Source: Kitasatospora indigofera
Lineage (GTDB): Bacteria; Actinomycetota; Actinomycetes; Streptomycetales; Streptomycetaceae
Direction: 5' to 3'
DNA length: 64,000 nucleotides
Assembly: GCF_014655955.1 (NCBI RefSeq)
Contig: NZ_BNBO01000003.1
Coordinates: 191,321-255,320, forward strand
Shown: in pieces, positions 24,948 through 33,104 of the stretch
Position numbering within the stretch: the first letter of the stretch is position 1
Layout of the letters: each line of letters starts with the position of its first letter
Translations under genes and position numbers: made by a program
The notes under the pieces: model-generated
The model's database searches: none
Told to the model about the DNA's origin: nothing
The model's input: only the letters and a program-made list of their open reading frames with translations

Positions 24948-25745
24948 ATGGCCGATTACCACGACGATCTCCGTCTCGCCCACGTCCTCGCCGACTCGGC
25001 CGACTCGATCACCCTGGAGCGCTTCCGGGCGCTCGACCTCAAGATCGAGACCAAGCCGGACCTGACCCCGGTCAGCGACGCCGACAAGGCCGCCGAGGAG
25101 CTGGTCCGGGGCGTGCTCCAGCGGGCCCGCCCGCGCGACGCGGTGTTCGGCGAGGAGTTCGGCATGCAGGGCTCCGGCCCGCGCCGCTGGGTGATCGACC
25201 CGATCGACGGCACCAAGAACTACATCCGCGGCGTCCCGGTCTGGGCCACCCTGATCGCCCTGCTGGAGACCGGCGCCGACGGCGAGGAGCGGCCGGTCGT
25301 CGGCATGGTCTCGGCCCCCGCGCTGAACCGCCGCTGGTGGGCCGCCGAGGGCCTCGGCGCCTACGCCGGACGCAGCCTGGCCAAGGCCTCCCGGATCCAC
25401 GTCTCCGGCGTCTCCCGGCTGGCGGACGCCTCGTTCTCCTACTCCTCGCTCAGCGGCTGGGAGGAGCGCGGCCGGCTCGACCCGTTCCTGGACCTCACCC
25501 GGGCCTGCTGGCGCACCCGGGCGTACGGGGACTTCTGGTCGTACATGATGGTCGCCGAGGGCTCGGTGGACATCGCCGCCGAACCCGAGCTCAGCCTGTG
25601 GGACATGGCCGCGCCCTGCATCGTGGTGCAGGAGGCGGGCGGCCGCTTCACCGGCCTGGACGGGGTGCCCGGCCCCGGCGGCGCGGACGCGGTGGCCTCC
25701 AACGGCATCCTGCACGACGAGGCGCTGCGCCGGCTCGGCGTCTGA
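24948..25745 (+). CDS. hisN: Histidinol-phosphatase, inositol-monophosphatase family
   Basis: A 265-residue Mg-dependent phosphatase. GEE (metal site 1), [20 protein letters not shown] (metal-binding DPIDGT) and [18 protein letters not shown] (C-terminal Asp and motif) are intact. The sequence type matches actinobacterial HisN, which dephosphorylates histidinol-phosphate in histidine synthesis. TACTGT (24935-24940) ends seven bases before the ATG, with TGTCGG 17 bases further up, so the mRNA is probably leaderless. No other his gene is nearby, as is usual for hisN in these bacteria. Confidence 0.88.
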   Translation: MADYHDDLRLAHVLADSADSITLERFRALDLKIETKPDLTPVSDADKAAEELVRGVLQRARPRDAVFGEEFGMQGSGPRRWVIDPIDGTKNYIRGVPVWATLIALLETGADGEERPVVGMVSAPALNRRWWAAEGLGAYAGRSLAKASRIHVSGVSRLADASFSYSSLSGWEERGRLDPFLDLTRACWRTRAYGDFWSYMMVAEGSVDIAAEPELSLWDMAAPCIVVQEAGGRFTGLDGVPGPGGADAVASNGILHDEALRRLGV

Positions 25746-25793
25746 GCGGACGGGCCGGGCGGGGCGTCTGACGAACGTGTTTCGGCCGCTGGT

Positions 25794-25858
25794 CCGCCGG
25801 GTTGCCGACTGCTCATCAACTGCCGCCGGGCGGTGCGGGGTTCACGGCAACCCGGCGG
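25794..25858 (+). promoter_or_regulatory. Long inverted repeat upstream of the sensor-kinase gene
   Basis: CCGCCGGGTTGCCG (25794-25807) is perfectly complementary to 25845-25858, with a 37-base spacer that contains its own small GC hairpin. TAGGCT (25873-25878), a possible -10 for the kinase gene, lies 15 bases downstream. It could be an operator, or a terminator for hisN (stop at 25745). Confidence 0.5.
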
Positions 25859-25964
25859 CAATCAGCGCCCCCTAGGCTCGACGGGTCAAGGCCGGTTCCG
25901 CAGCCGCGCCCCACTCCCCCCGTGCGCCCACCCCGCCGGGCCGCCCGCCTAGGGGATCCCCGAC

Positions 25965-27878
25965 GTGCGTACGTTCCGCATCCGCACCATCCGCCACCGG
26001 CTCGCCCTGCTGCTCGCCCTGCCCACCGGGGCCCTGGTGGTGCTGGCCTCGCTCGGCACCGCCGGGCAGGCCGCCCGGTACTCCGAGGCCGGCCGCAGCA
26101 GCGACCGGGTGGCGCTGGCCGTCACCACCGAGAGCCTGGTGCACCAGCTCCAGCTCGAACGCGGGCTGACCGCCGGCCTGCTCGGCGGCGACGAGAGCTT
26201 CCGCGCCCAGCTCGGCAGCCGGCGGGCCGGCGCCGACCAGGCCCGCCGGACGCTGGACCAGCGGCTGGCGGCCGGCCCGCCCGGCGCCGACGCCGTCCGG
26301 TCCGCGCTGTCCGGCCTCGCCCGGCTCGCCGAGCTGCGCGGCCGGGCCGACACCGGGACGGCGACCCGGGCCGACGCGCTCGGCTTCTTCACCGACGCGA
26401 TCACCGGCCTGACCTCGGCGGCCTTCGCCGGCCTCGGCGCCTCCGGCGACGACCGGCTGCAGGCCTCGCTGACCACCCTGCGGGCGCTGACCGACGCCAC
26501 CGAGGCGGCGGCGCTGGAGCGGGGCACCCTCAACGGGGTCCTGGCGGCCGGCTCGTTCAAGGGTGCCGACTACCCGTCGTTCGTCCGGATCACGGCCGTG
26601 AAGAACGCCGCCCTGGCGCAGGTGCCGCGCACCGCCACGGCGGCCCGGACGAGTGCGCTGGACGCCGCCCTGCGGACCCCGGCCGCGGTCTCCGTCGCCG
26701 GGATGGAGCAGCAGGCCCTGGCCGGATTCGCCGCCGACCGCCTGCCGGTGACCCCGGCCGACTGGTGGCGGGCGGCGAGCACCCTCGTCGACGACCTCCA
26801 GCAGGTCGGGGCGCAGGCCGCGCAGGAGAGCCTGGACCGGGCGGACGGGCTTCGCTCGGCGGCCCTGCGCTCACTCGTCCTGGACGTCGCGCTGGCGCTG
26901 GCCGCCGCGCTCGGCGCCGGGGCCCTCGGGCTGGCCGCCACCCGCTCGGTCACCCGCCCGCTGGCCGCGCTGGCCGCCGAGGCCGGCCGGCTCGCCGACC
27001 GGGTGCTGCCGGACGCGGTCGCACGGATCCAGGGCGCCGGCCCCGACCAGGACCTCGCCGAGGCCGCCGCCCTGCCCGCCCCGGAGCGCCCCGGCCGGGC
27101 GGCGGAGCTGGCCGAGGTCGGCGCCGCGCTGGACCGGCTGGCGGGGACGGCCGTGCGGCTCGCCGTGGAACAGTCCGTCCTGGAGCGCAACAGCACCCGC
27201 TCGCTGGCCGGCCTGGGCCGCCGCAACCAGGCCCTGGTGACCCGTCAGCTCGGCTTCCTCTCCGGCCTGGAGCGCACCGAGCACGACCCGGGCGTGCTGG
27301 CCAACCTGTTCGAGCTGGACCACCTGGCGACCCGGATGCGGCGCAACGCCGAGAGCGTCCTCGTGCTGGTCGGCGAGCCCAGCCCGCGCCGCTGGGCCCG
27401 GCCGGTCGGCATGGGCGACGTGGTCCGGGCCGCGCTCGGCGAGGTGGAGGACTACCGGCGGGTGGTGCTCCGCCAGGTGGACGAGGCGCTGCTGGACGGC
27501 GGGGCGGTCGCCGAGGTGGCGCACCTGCTGGCCGAGCTGATCGAGAACGCGCTGGCCGCCTCGGCGCCGGACACCGACGTCGAGGTCTTCGCGCGGCTCA
27601 CCGCCACCGGGTACCTGGTCGCCGTCGTCGACCACGGGACCGGCCTGACGGAGGCCGGGCTGGAGCGGGCCAACGCCCGCCTCGCGGGCCGGGAGAGCTT
27701 CCTGGTCGGCAGCTCGGGGCTGCTCGGGCACTACGTGGTCGGCCGGCTCTCCGTCCGGCTCGGCGCCGAGGTCCGGCTGACCCCCTCGCCGGTGCACGGG
27801 GTGACGGCGACGGTGCTGCTGCCGGGCGCGCTGCTGGCCCGGGAGGCCCGGCCCACGCTGGTCGGTGAGGCACGGTGA
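25965..27878 (+). CDS. NIT-domain sensor histidine kinase-like protein (CvnA type)
   Basis: A 637-residue membrane protein. One N-terminal membrane segment (about 14-34) is followed by an extracytoplasmic nitrate/nitrite-sensor (NIT) helical domain (about 50-285), a second segment (about 305-328), a HAMP-like linker and a HATPase_c domain. The N-box is ELIENALAAS, with VDHGTGL and GSSGLLGHYVVGRL as G-boxes. No classical phospho-acceptor His box is evident, as in conservon CvnA proteins. GTG 25965 is preceded by AGGGGA. The next gene, a DUF742 protein, overlaps by four bases. In full conservons the order is cvnA-B-C-D; here the B and D members are missing. Confidence 0.85.
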   Translation: MRTFRIRTIRHRLALLLALPTGALVVLASLGTAGQAARYSEAGRSSDRVALAVTTESLVHQLQLERGLTAGLLGGDESFRAQLGSRRAGADQARRTLDQRLAAGPPGADAVRSALSGLARLAELRGRADTGTATRADALGFFTDAITGLTSAAFAGLGASGDDRLQASLTTLRALTDATEAAALERGTLNGVLAAGSFKGADYPSFVRITAVKNAALAQVPRTATAARTSALDAALRTPAAVSVAGMEQQALAGFAADRLPVTPADWWRAASTLVDDLQQVGAQAAQESLDRADGLRSAALRSLVLDVALALAAALGAGALGLAATRSVTRPLAALAAEAGRLADRVLPDAVARIQGAGPDQDLAEAAALPAPERPGRAAELAEVGAALDRLAGTAVRLAVEQSVLERNSTRSLAGLGRRNQALVTRQLGFLSGLERTEHDPGVLANLFELDHLATRMRRNAESVLVLVGEPSPRRWARPVGMGDVVRAALGEVEDYRRVVLRQVDEALLDGGAVAEVAHLLAELIENALAASAPDTDVEVFARLTATGYLVAVVDHGTGLTEAGLERANARLAGRESFLVGSSGLLGHYVVGRLSVRLGAEVRLTPSPVHGVTATVLLPGALLAREARPTLVGEAR

Positions 27879-28225
27879 CGGCCGGGGGCGAGTACGAGAC
27901 CGGGGAGGTGGTCCGTCCGTTCATCGTCACCGGCGGCCGGACCAGCCCGGTCACCGGTGAGCTGCGGCTGGAGACGCTGGTGTCGGCCCCGCCGTCGGCG
28001 CTGACCGCGCCGCTCGGCTTCGAACGGCACCGGATCGTCGAACTCTGCCAGTACCCCCGCTCGGTGGCCGAGCTGGCGGCGCTGCTGCCGACCCCGCTCG
28101 GGGTGGCCCGGGTGCTGGTGGCGGACCTGGCGGCGGAGCGCTACGTCCGGGTCCACCAGGACGGGCCGGAGAGCCCGTCGGTGGCCCTGCTGGAGCGGAT
28201 CCGGGACGGGCTGCTCAGGCTCTGA
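27875..28225 (+). CDS. DUF742 protein (CvnC type)
   Basis: A 116-residue winged-helix-like protein. VRPFIVTGGRTSPV near the N-terminus is the DUF742 hallmark, and IVELCQYPRSVAELAALLPTPLG looks like the helix-turn-helix part. DUF742 proteins are the third member of conservons, which form membrane signalling complexes with a sensor kinase, a roadblock protein and a small GTPase. The gene overlaps the kinase gene by four bases (GTGA), so they are cotranslated. No GTPase or roadblock gene follows; a terminator and convergent katA do. Confidence 0.85.
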   Translation: MTAGGEYETGEVVRPFIVTGGRTSPVTGELRLETLVSAPPSALTAPLGFERHRIVELCQYPRSVAELAALLPTPLGVARVLVADLAAERYVRVHQDGPESPSVALLERIRDGLLRL

Positions 28226-28254
28226 CCGGGCGGCGGCCGGGCCCGGTCGTGGGT

Positions 28255-28296
28255 GCGGGCCCCGGGCAGCGTGGTGGCAACTGTCCCGGGGCCCGC
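28255..28296. terminator. Bidirectional terminator between DUF742 gene and katA
   Basis: A 12-bp perfect stem (28255-28266 with 28285-28296) with an 18-base loop lies between converging genes. Confidence 0.75.
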
Positions 28297-28311
28297 TGTT
28301 CGTGGGGGCGG

Positions 28312-29790
28312 TTACTTCTGCTTGCGCAGCTCGCGGACGGCCGCCTCCAGGCGCCGGCCGTAGTCGGCGTCGGCCCGGCGGAAGTTCTCGACCGCCCGCT
28401 CGACGATGTCGTCGCGGTCGGCGGAGACCTTGGCGATGAAGCCGGCCAGGTTGCCGATCAGCCGGGCCTTCTCGTCCTCGCCGAACAGCCGGTAGAGGTT
28501 GCCGGCCTGCACGAAGTCGTCGTCCTCGCTGTGCGAGGGGGCCTCGGTGCTGCCGGTCGTGCCGGTGACGGCGGTCGCGGCCCAGAGCGGGCGGCCGGTC
28601 TCGACCGGGCCGCCGAAGCTGTTCGGCTCGTAGTTCTTGCGGCGGCCGTGGCGGCCGTCGTAGAGGTGGCCGTCCCGGCTGTTGGTGAGCGCCTCGGTGG
28701 CGTGCGGGCGGTTCACCGGCAGGTGGTCGGCGTTGATCCCGACCCGGTAGCGGTGGGCGTCCGCGTAGGCGAACAGGCGGCCCTGGAGCATCTTGTCCGG
28801 GGAAGGGCCGATGCCGGGCACGAAGTGCGAGGGCGAGAAGATCGACTGCTCGACCTCGGCGAAGACGTTGTCGGGGTTGCGGTTGAGCTCCAGCTTGCCG
28901 AACTCGACCAGCGGGTAGTCCGCGTGCGGCCAGACCTTGGTCAGGTCGAAGGGGTTGAAGCGGTACGTCGCGGCGTCGGCGGCCGGCATGATCTGGACGC
29001 TGACCGTCCAGCTCGGGAACTCGCCGCGCTCGATCGACTCGCGCAGGTCGCGCTGGTGCGAGTCGGGGTCGGTGCCCGCGAGGACGGCCGCCTCCTCGCT
29101 GGTGAGGTTCTTGATGCCCTGGTCGGTCTTGAAGTGGTACTTCACCCAGAAGTGCTCGCCGGCCTCGTTCTGCCACTGGTAGGTGTGCGAGCCGAAGCCG
29201 TCCAGGTGGCGGTAGGAGGCGGGGATGCCGCGGTCGCCGAAGAGCCAGGTGACCTGGTGGGTCGCCTCGGGCGAGAGGCCCCAGAAGTCCCAGACGTTGT
29301 CGGCCTCCTGGGAGCCGGTGTACGGGTCCCGCTTCTGGGTGTGGATGAAGTCCGGGAACTTGATGGCGTCCTTGATGAAGAACACCGGGGTGTTGTTCCC
29401 GACCAGGTCGTAGTTGCCCTCCTCGGTGTAGAACTTCAGCGCGAAGCCGCGCGGGTCGCGGACGGCGTCGGCCGAGCCGAGGTTGCCGGCCACGGTGGAG
29501 AAGCGCAGGAAGGTCTCGGTCTCCTTGCCGACCTCGGACAGGAAGGCCGCCCGGGTGTACGCGGTCACGTCGCCGGTCACCGTGAAGGTGCCGTAGGCGG
29601 CGGCGCCGCGGGCGTGCACCACGCGCTCCGGGATGCGCTCGCGGTTGAAGTGCGCGAGCTTCTCGAAGAGGAGCTGGTCCTGTATCAGGGCGGGGCCGCC
29701 GGTGCCCGCGGTCTCGGTGTTCTGGTTGTCGGCCACGGGCGCGCCCGCCTCCGTGGTCAGCGTGGGCCGCAGCTCGTCCTGGGCAGTCAT
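28312..29790 (-). CDS. katA: Monofunctional haem catalase
   Basis: Breaks down hydrogen peroxide to water and oxygen. The 492-residue protein is a small-subunit (clade 3-like) catalase. The distal His is in [12 protein letters not shown], the Asn in [22 protein letters not shown] strands, and the proximal Tyr in [32 protein letters not shown] is the family signature region. It is transcribed away from catR, and the CatR-type palindrome overlaps its -35 (TTGACT). In streptomycetes CatR represses this catalase until peroxide oxidises it. The leader is about 30 bases. Confidence 0.96.
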   Translation of the reverse strand: MTAQDELRPTLTTEAGAPVADNQNTETAGTGGPALIQDQLLFEKLAHFNRERIPERVVHARGAAAYGTFTVTGDVTAYTRAAFLSEVGKETETFLRFSTVAGNLGSADAVRDPRGFALKFYTEEGNYDLVGNNTPVFFIKDAIKFPDFIHTQKRDPYTGSQEADNVWDFWGLSPEATHQVTWLFGDRGIPASYRHLDGFGSHTYQWQNEAGEHFWVKYHFKTDQGIKNLTSEEAAVLAGTDPDSHQRDLRESIERGEFPSWTVSVQIMPAADAATYRFNPFDLTKVWPHADYPLVEFGKLELNRNPDNVFAEVEQSIFSPSHFVPGIGPSPDKMLQGRLFAYADAHRYRVGINADHLPVNRPHATEALTNSRDGHLYDGRHGRRKNYEPNSFGGPVETGRPLWAATAVTGTTGSTEAPSHSEDDDFVQAGNLYRLFGEDEKARLIGNLAGFIAKVSADRDDIVERAVENFRRADADYGRRLEAAVRELRKQK

Positions 29791-29828
29791 CGGGGAGACC
29801 TCCGCGTCGTCCGGTCGTGAGGAGCCTC

Positions 29829-29856
29829 AGCCTAGCTTGGACTTTGTCTAAGTCAA
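29829..29856 (-). promoter_or_regulatory. katA promoter and CatR-type operator
   Basis: The 20-base near-palindrome TTGACTTAGACAAAGTCCAA (minus strand, 29856-29837) resembles Fur/PerR-family boxes. Its first six bases form a good -35 (TTGACT), and TAGGCT (29834-29829) is a -10 at a 16-base spacing. Repressor binding would therefore block polymerase directly. The catR start is 59 bases to the right. Confidence 0.85.
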
Positions 29857-29914
29857 TACATGGCCGAAGTCCGGAGCTGTTCCGGAGAAAGACAGCCCTT
29901 GCTACCCTGGCTCC

Positions 29915-30325
29915 ATGAGTGACCTGCTGGAACGACTTCGCATGCGCGGCTGGCGCCTGACCGCACAGCGGCGGGTCGTGGCCGAGGTGCTCGACGGCGA
30001 CCACGTCCACCTCACCGCCGACGAGGTGCACGCCCGCGCCGTCTCCCGGCTGCCCGAGATCTCCCGGGCGACCGTCTACAACACGCTCGGCGAACTGGTG
30101 ACCCTCGGCGAGGTCCTGGAGGTCGCCACCGACGGGCGCGCCAAGCGGTACGACCCCAACGCCCACCAGGCGCACCAGCACCTGATCTGCTCGGGCTGCG
30201 GCGCCATCCGCGACGTCCACCCGTTGGGCGACCCGGTCGCCGCGCTCCCGGCCGACCAGCGCTTCGGCTTCACCCTCTCGGGCGCCGAGGTCACCTACCG
30301 CGGGCTCTGTCCCGACTGTCGCTAG
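29915..30325 (+). CDS. catR: Fur/PerR-family peroxide regulator CatR
   Basis: A 136-residue metal-dependent repressor. The winged helix includes LTAQRRVVAEVL and ISRATVYNTLGEL. The dimerisation domain has HQHLICSGCG and GLCPDC, giving two CxxC pairs for the structural zinc, and HVHLTADEVH plus RYDPN contribute to the regulatory metal site. It is divergent from katA and likely controls both by the shared operator. TACCCT (29903-29908) ends six bases before the ATG, so the mRNA is probably leaderless. Confidence 0.92.
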   Translation: MSDLLERLRMRGWRLTAQRRVVAEVLDGDHVHLTADEVHARAVSRLPEISRATVYNTLGELVTLGEVLEVATDGRAKRYDPNAHQAHQHLICSGCGAIRDVHPLGDPVAALPADQRFGFTLSGAEVTYRGLCPDCR

Positions 30326-30350
30326 CCGGCTGCCCGCCCGGGCAGCCGGC
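30325..30350 (+). terminator. catR terminator
   Basis: An 11-bp perfect stem (30325-30335 with 30340-30350) with a four-base loop starts at the catR stop codon. Confidence 0.75.
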
Positions 30351-30446
30351 GACTCCGGCACCCCGGCCCGCATCGGACCGGCCGGACCGGGCACTCACGC
30401 CCGTGGCCAGGGCCCTGCCCCGGCCCGCCCGGCCCGCCGGGAAGAG

Positions 30447-30466
30447 GCCCCCGACCGGTCGGGGGC
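30447..30466 (-). terminator. Terminator of the Sel1-repeat gene
   Basis: The perfect palindrome GCCCCCGACCGGTCGGGGGC lies three bases past the stop of the minus-strand gene. Confidence 0.7.
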
Positions 30467-30469
30467 GGC

Positions 30470-32440
30470 TCAGGCGCTGAGTTCGGCGTGCAGCGCGCCC
30501 AGCAGCCGGCCCGCCCGCTCGGCCACCTCGGCCGGACCGTAGTCCGCCGCCCGCCGGCACCAGTTCTCCGCCTGCACCGGCTCCCCGCGCCGCAGCGCCA
30601 GCAGGGCCAGCCGCAGCGCGGCCCGCCCGTGGCCGGCGTCCGCCGCCCGGGTGTACCAGAGCATCGCCTCGGCCTCGCTGTCCTGACGGGCCAGCAGCAG
30701 GCCCAGGTTGAAGGCCGCGCTCCGGCTGCCGGCCTCCGCCGCCCGGCGGTACCAGCTCTCCGCGATCTCCAGCGCACCGCGCTCGGCGGCCCGCACGCCC
30801 ATCCGGACCTGGGCCCGGCGGTGGCCCGCGTCGGCCGCGACCGCGTACCAGTGCTCGGCCTCGGTGTCGGCGTCGCCGCGCCGGTCCAGCAGCGAGGCCA
30901 GCCGGAAGCAGCCCTCGGGCGAACCGCCGCCGGCCGCCTGGCGGTAGCGCTCCAGGGCGCCCGGCAGGTTGCCGCGCTGCTCCTGGACGACGGCCAGCTG
31001 GAGGGCGGCCTCGCCGTGCCCCTCCGCGGCGGCGCGCGCGTACCACTCGTGCGCCTGCTGCTGCTCCCCGCGCCCGGCGTGCAGCACGCCGAGGTTGAAG
31101 GCGCCGTCCACACTGCCCGCCTCGGCGGCCTTGGAGAACCACGGCTCGGCGCCCGACTCGTCGCCGCGCTGCAGCAGGACGACGGCCAGCGCGTTGCAGG
31201 CCTCCCGGTGGCCGGCGTAGGCCGCCCGCCGGTACCACTGCTCGGCCTGCTGGTCGCGGCCGGCGCCGGCGCAGAGCAGCCCGAGGTTGAAGGCGCCGTT
31301 CTGGTCGCCGGCGTCCAGCGCCAGGCGGTACCAGTGCTCGGCGACCGCGGCCTCGCCGCGGCCCGCGTGCAGCGCGCCGAGCGCGTTGGCGGCGTTGCCG
31401 TCGCCGGCCTCGGCCGCCTCCTGCCACCACTCGGCGGCGGCCGTCAGGTCGCCGGCGTCACGCATCAGGAAGCCCAGCGCGCAGGCCGCCCTGGCCTCGC
31501 CGTTCTGCGCGGACTGGCGGTACCAGCGCGCCGCCTCCTCCATCAGCGCCGGGTCGCCCTGCGCGCGCTCCTCCAGCAGCACGCCCAGGCGCAGCGAGGC
31601 GCGGGCGTGGCTGCGGGCGGCGGCGGTGCGGTACCAGGTCTCGGCGGTGTCCTTGTCGCCCGCCGCCTCGCGCATCCGGGCGAGCCGGTAGGCGGCCTCC
31701 CGGTGGCCGGCGTCGGCGGACACCTTGAACCAGCGCTCGGCGCGCACGTCGCGCCGGTGCTCCATCAGGTCACCCAGCGCGTACGCCCCCAGCGGGTGCC
31801 CGTGGTCGGCGGCGAAGTGCAGCCAGTACTCGGCGGCCTCCTCCTCGCCCTGGTCGCGCAGTTGCAGGCCGAGGGCGTGCGCGGCGGGGGCGCTGCCGGC
31901 CACGGCGGCCTGCCGCCACCACTGGGCGGCCTCGGCCCGGTGGCCCTGCTGGTGCAGCAGCACGCCGAGGTTGTTGGCGGCGGCGCGCACCCCGGCCGCG
32001 GCGGCGGCGCGCAGGTACGGCTCGGCGTCCTCCAGGTCGCCGCGGCGCAGCAGCAGCGCGCCGAGCCGGCTCGCGGCGTCGGTGTCGCCCTCGTCGGCGG
32101 CCTGCCGGTGGCGGCTCTCCAGCGCGGCCTGCTCGCGGGCCGCGAGGGCGCGCTCGAAGGTGGCGCCGTCCTGGTCCGGGTCCTCACCGCCGGGCGCGTC
32201 CGCGCGCCCGGTGTAGGGGCCGATGCCGGCGGCGAACTGCTGGGCGGAGACGTGGACGAGGCTGTCGGGGCCGTAGCCGGCCGACGGCCGGCGATCCGCC
32301 AGGCCGCTGGTGCGCTGGGCCGGCAGGGCGCCCGGCAGGCCTTCCGCGCCCTCGGGGTCCGGGCTCTGCGCCCAGCCCTCGGTGTCCGGTTCGGCCGTGA
32401 CGGGCTTGCTCCCTGGTCCGTTCTTTCCGATCAGCTTCAT
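30470..32440 (-). CDS. Sel1-like/TPR repeat protein
   Basis: A 656-residue, probably cytosolic repeat protein. After about 110 disordered residues it has roughly fifteen consecutive Sel1-type repeats of about 36 residues with the pattern AxxWYRxAAxAGHxxAAxxLGxLL, covering the rest of the chain. Sel1 solenoids are scaffolds that bind partner proteins, including in signalling and envelope biogenesis; the partners are unknown here. I chose the ATG at 32440 (MKLIGKNGPGSK) with GGGAG five bases upstream over an ATG at 32473. It appears to be monocistronic. Confidence 0.88.
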   Translation of the reverse strand: MKLIGKNGPGSKPVTAEPDTEGWAQSPDPEGAEGLPGALPAQRTSGLADRRPSAGYGPDSLVHVSAQQFAAGIGPYTGRADAPGGEDPDQDGATFERALAAREQAALESRHRQAADEGDTDAASRLGALLLRRGDLEDAEPYLRAAAAAGVRAAANNLGVLLHQQGHRAEAAQWWRQAAVAGSAPAAHALGLQLRDQGEEEAAEYWLHFAADHGHPLGAYALGDLMEHRRDVRAERWFKVSADAGHREAAYRLARMREAAGDKDTAETWYRTAAARSHARASLRLGVLLEERAQGDPALMEEAARWYRQSAQNGEARAACALGFLMRDAGDLTAAAEWWQEAAEAGDGNAANALGALHAGRGEAAVAEHWYRLALDAGDQNGAFNLGLLCAGAGRDQQAEQWYRRAAYAGHREACNALAVVLLQRGDESGAEPWFSKAAEAGSVDGAFNLGVLHAGRGEQQQAHEWYARAAAEGHGEAALQLAVVQEQRGNLPGALERYRQAAGGGSPEGCFRLASLLDRRGDADTEAEHWYAVAADAGHRRAQVRMGVRAAERGALEIAESWYRRAAEAGSRSAAFNLGLLLARQDSEAEAMLWYTRAADAGHGRAALRLALLALRRGEPVQAENWCRRAADYGPAEVAERAGRLLGALHAELSA

Positions 32441-32876
32441 GCCGACTCCCGCTCCCCCAGAGTGTCGCGGCATCTGCCGGGGGCAGAGCGGAACCGACGG
32501 CCGGTCAACAGCCGCGCCCCGTACCCCATGTGCTCCATCGTCGCATCACCCGCAACCCGCGTACACCTGCCCCGGCCAATTTTGGTGGTGCGGGCCGAAG
32601 CCGGCGGGATTGCTTCAGTGCTTTGTCGATTTCCCGACACTTCAGCCTCACAAACCCCCACCAGGGCCCCGATGGTGAGTGTTCGCCACCGAACGGCAGC
32701 GGGGCCGCACCGGCGGCCGGCGTTGGTCGGCTCCCTTGGCGACACCCGGACAGATCTCCCGCCCGGCCCGACCGGTACGGATCGGGCGAGCAACGCTAGA
32801 TGGTACCGAAGGCACCGCCGCCGGGGCGGCGCCCGGCCGGGACACCCCGGGCGGCCACCCTTCCGGCCGCACAACA
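32441..32876. other. Intergenic region without a gene
   Basis: About 435 bases between the Sel1-repeat gene and the tRNA terminator. The part from 32560 to 32660 is lower in GC than its surroundings and probably holds the promoter of the Sel1 gene. No convincing -10/-35 pair, structured RNA or open frame with coding-type third-position bias was found. Confidence 0.4.
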
Positions 32877-32912
32877 CCGAAGGCCCGGAGGAAAGATCCT
32901 CCGGGCCTTCGG
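32877..32912 (-). terminator. Terminator downstream of tRNA-fMet
   Basis: A 16-bp perfect stem (32877-32892 with 32897-32912) and a four-base loop begin six bases past the 3' end of the tRNA. Confidence 0.85.
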
Positions 32913-32918
32913 CCTTTG

Positions 32919-32992
32919 TAGCGGGGACAGGATTTGAACCTGCGACCTCTGGGTTATGAGCCCAGCGAGCTACCGAGCTGCTCCACCCCGCG
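32919..32992 (-). tRNA. Initiator tRNA-fMet (CAT)
   Basis: A 74-nt cloverleaf on the minus strand with acceptor CGCGGGG/CCCCGCT, anticodon loop CTCATAA and T-loop GGTTCAAATCC. Two features mark it as initiator: the first acceptor pair is mismatched (C1 with U72) and the anticodon stem has three consecutive G-C pairs (GGG/CCC). CCA is not encoded. TAGAGT (33009-33004) about 12 bases upstream is a probable -10. Confidence 0.96.
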
Positions 32993-33021
32993 TCGGTAGT
33001 TGAACTCTAGCACGATCACGG

Positions 33022-33074
33022 ACGGGGCCGTGAACCGAGCCGGGCAGGCTGCCCGGCTCGGTTCACGGCCCCGT
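33022..33074 (-). terminator. 25-bp perfect hairpin after the UPF0182 gene
   Basis: Bases 33022-33046 pair perfectly with 33050-33074 around a three-base loop, 30 bases past the stop. It separates the UPF0182 gene from tRNA-fMet, which is read in the same direction; the tRNA's -35 region would fall inside the hairpin. Confidence 0.9.
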
Positions 33075-33104
33075 TCCGCCCGACCGCGCGCGGCCGGCCC
33101 CGAG

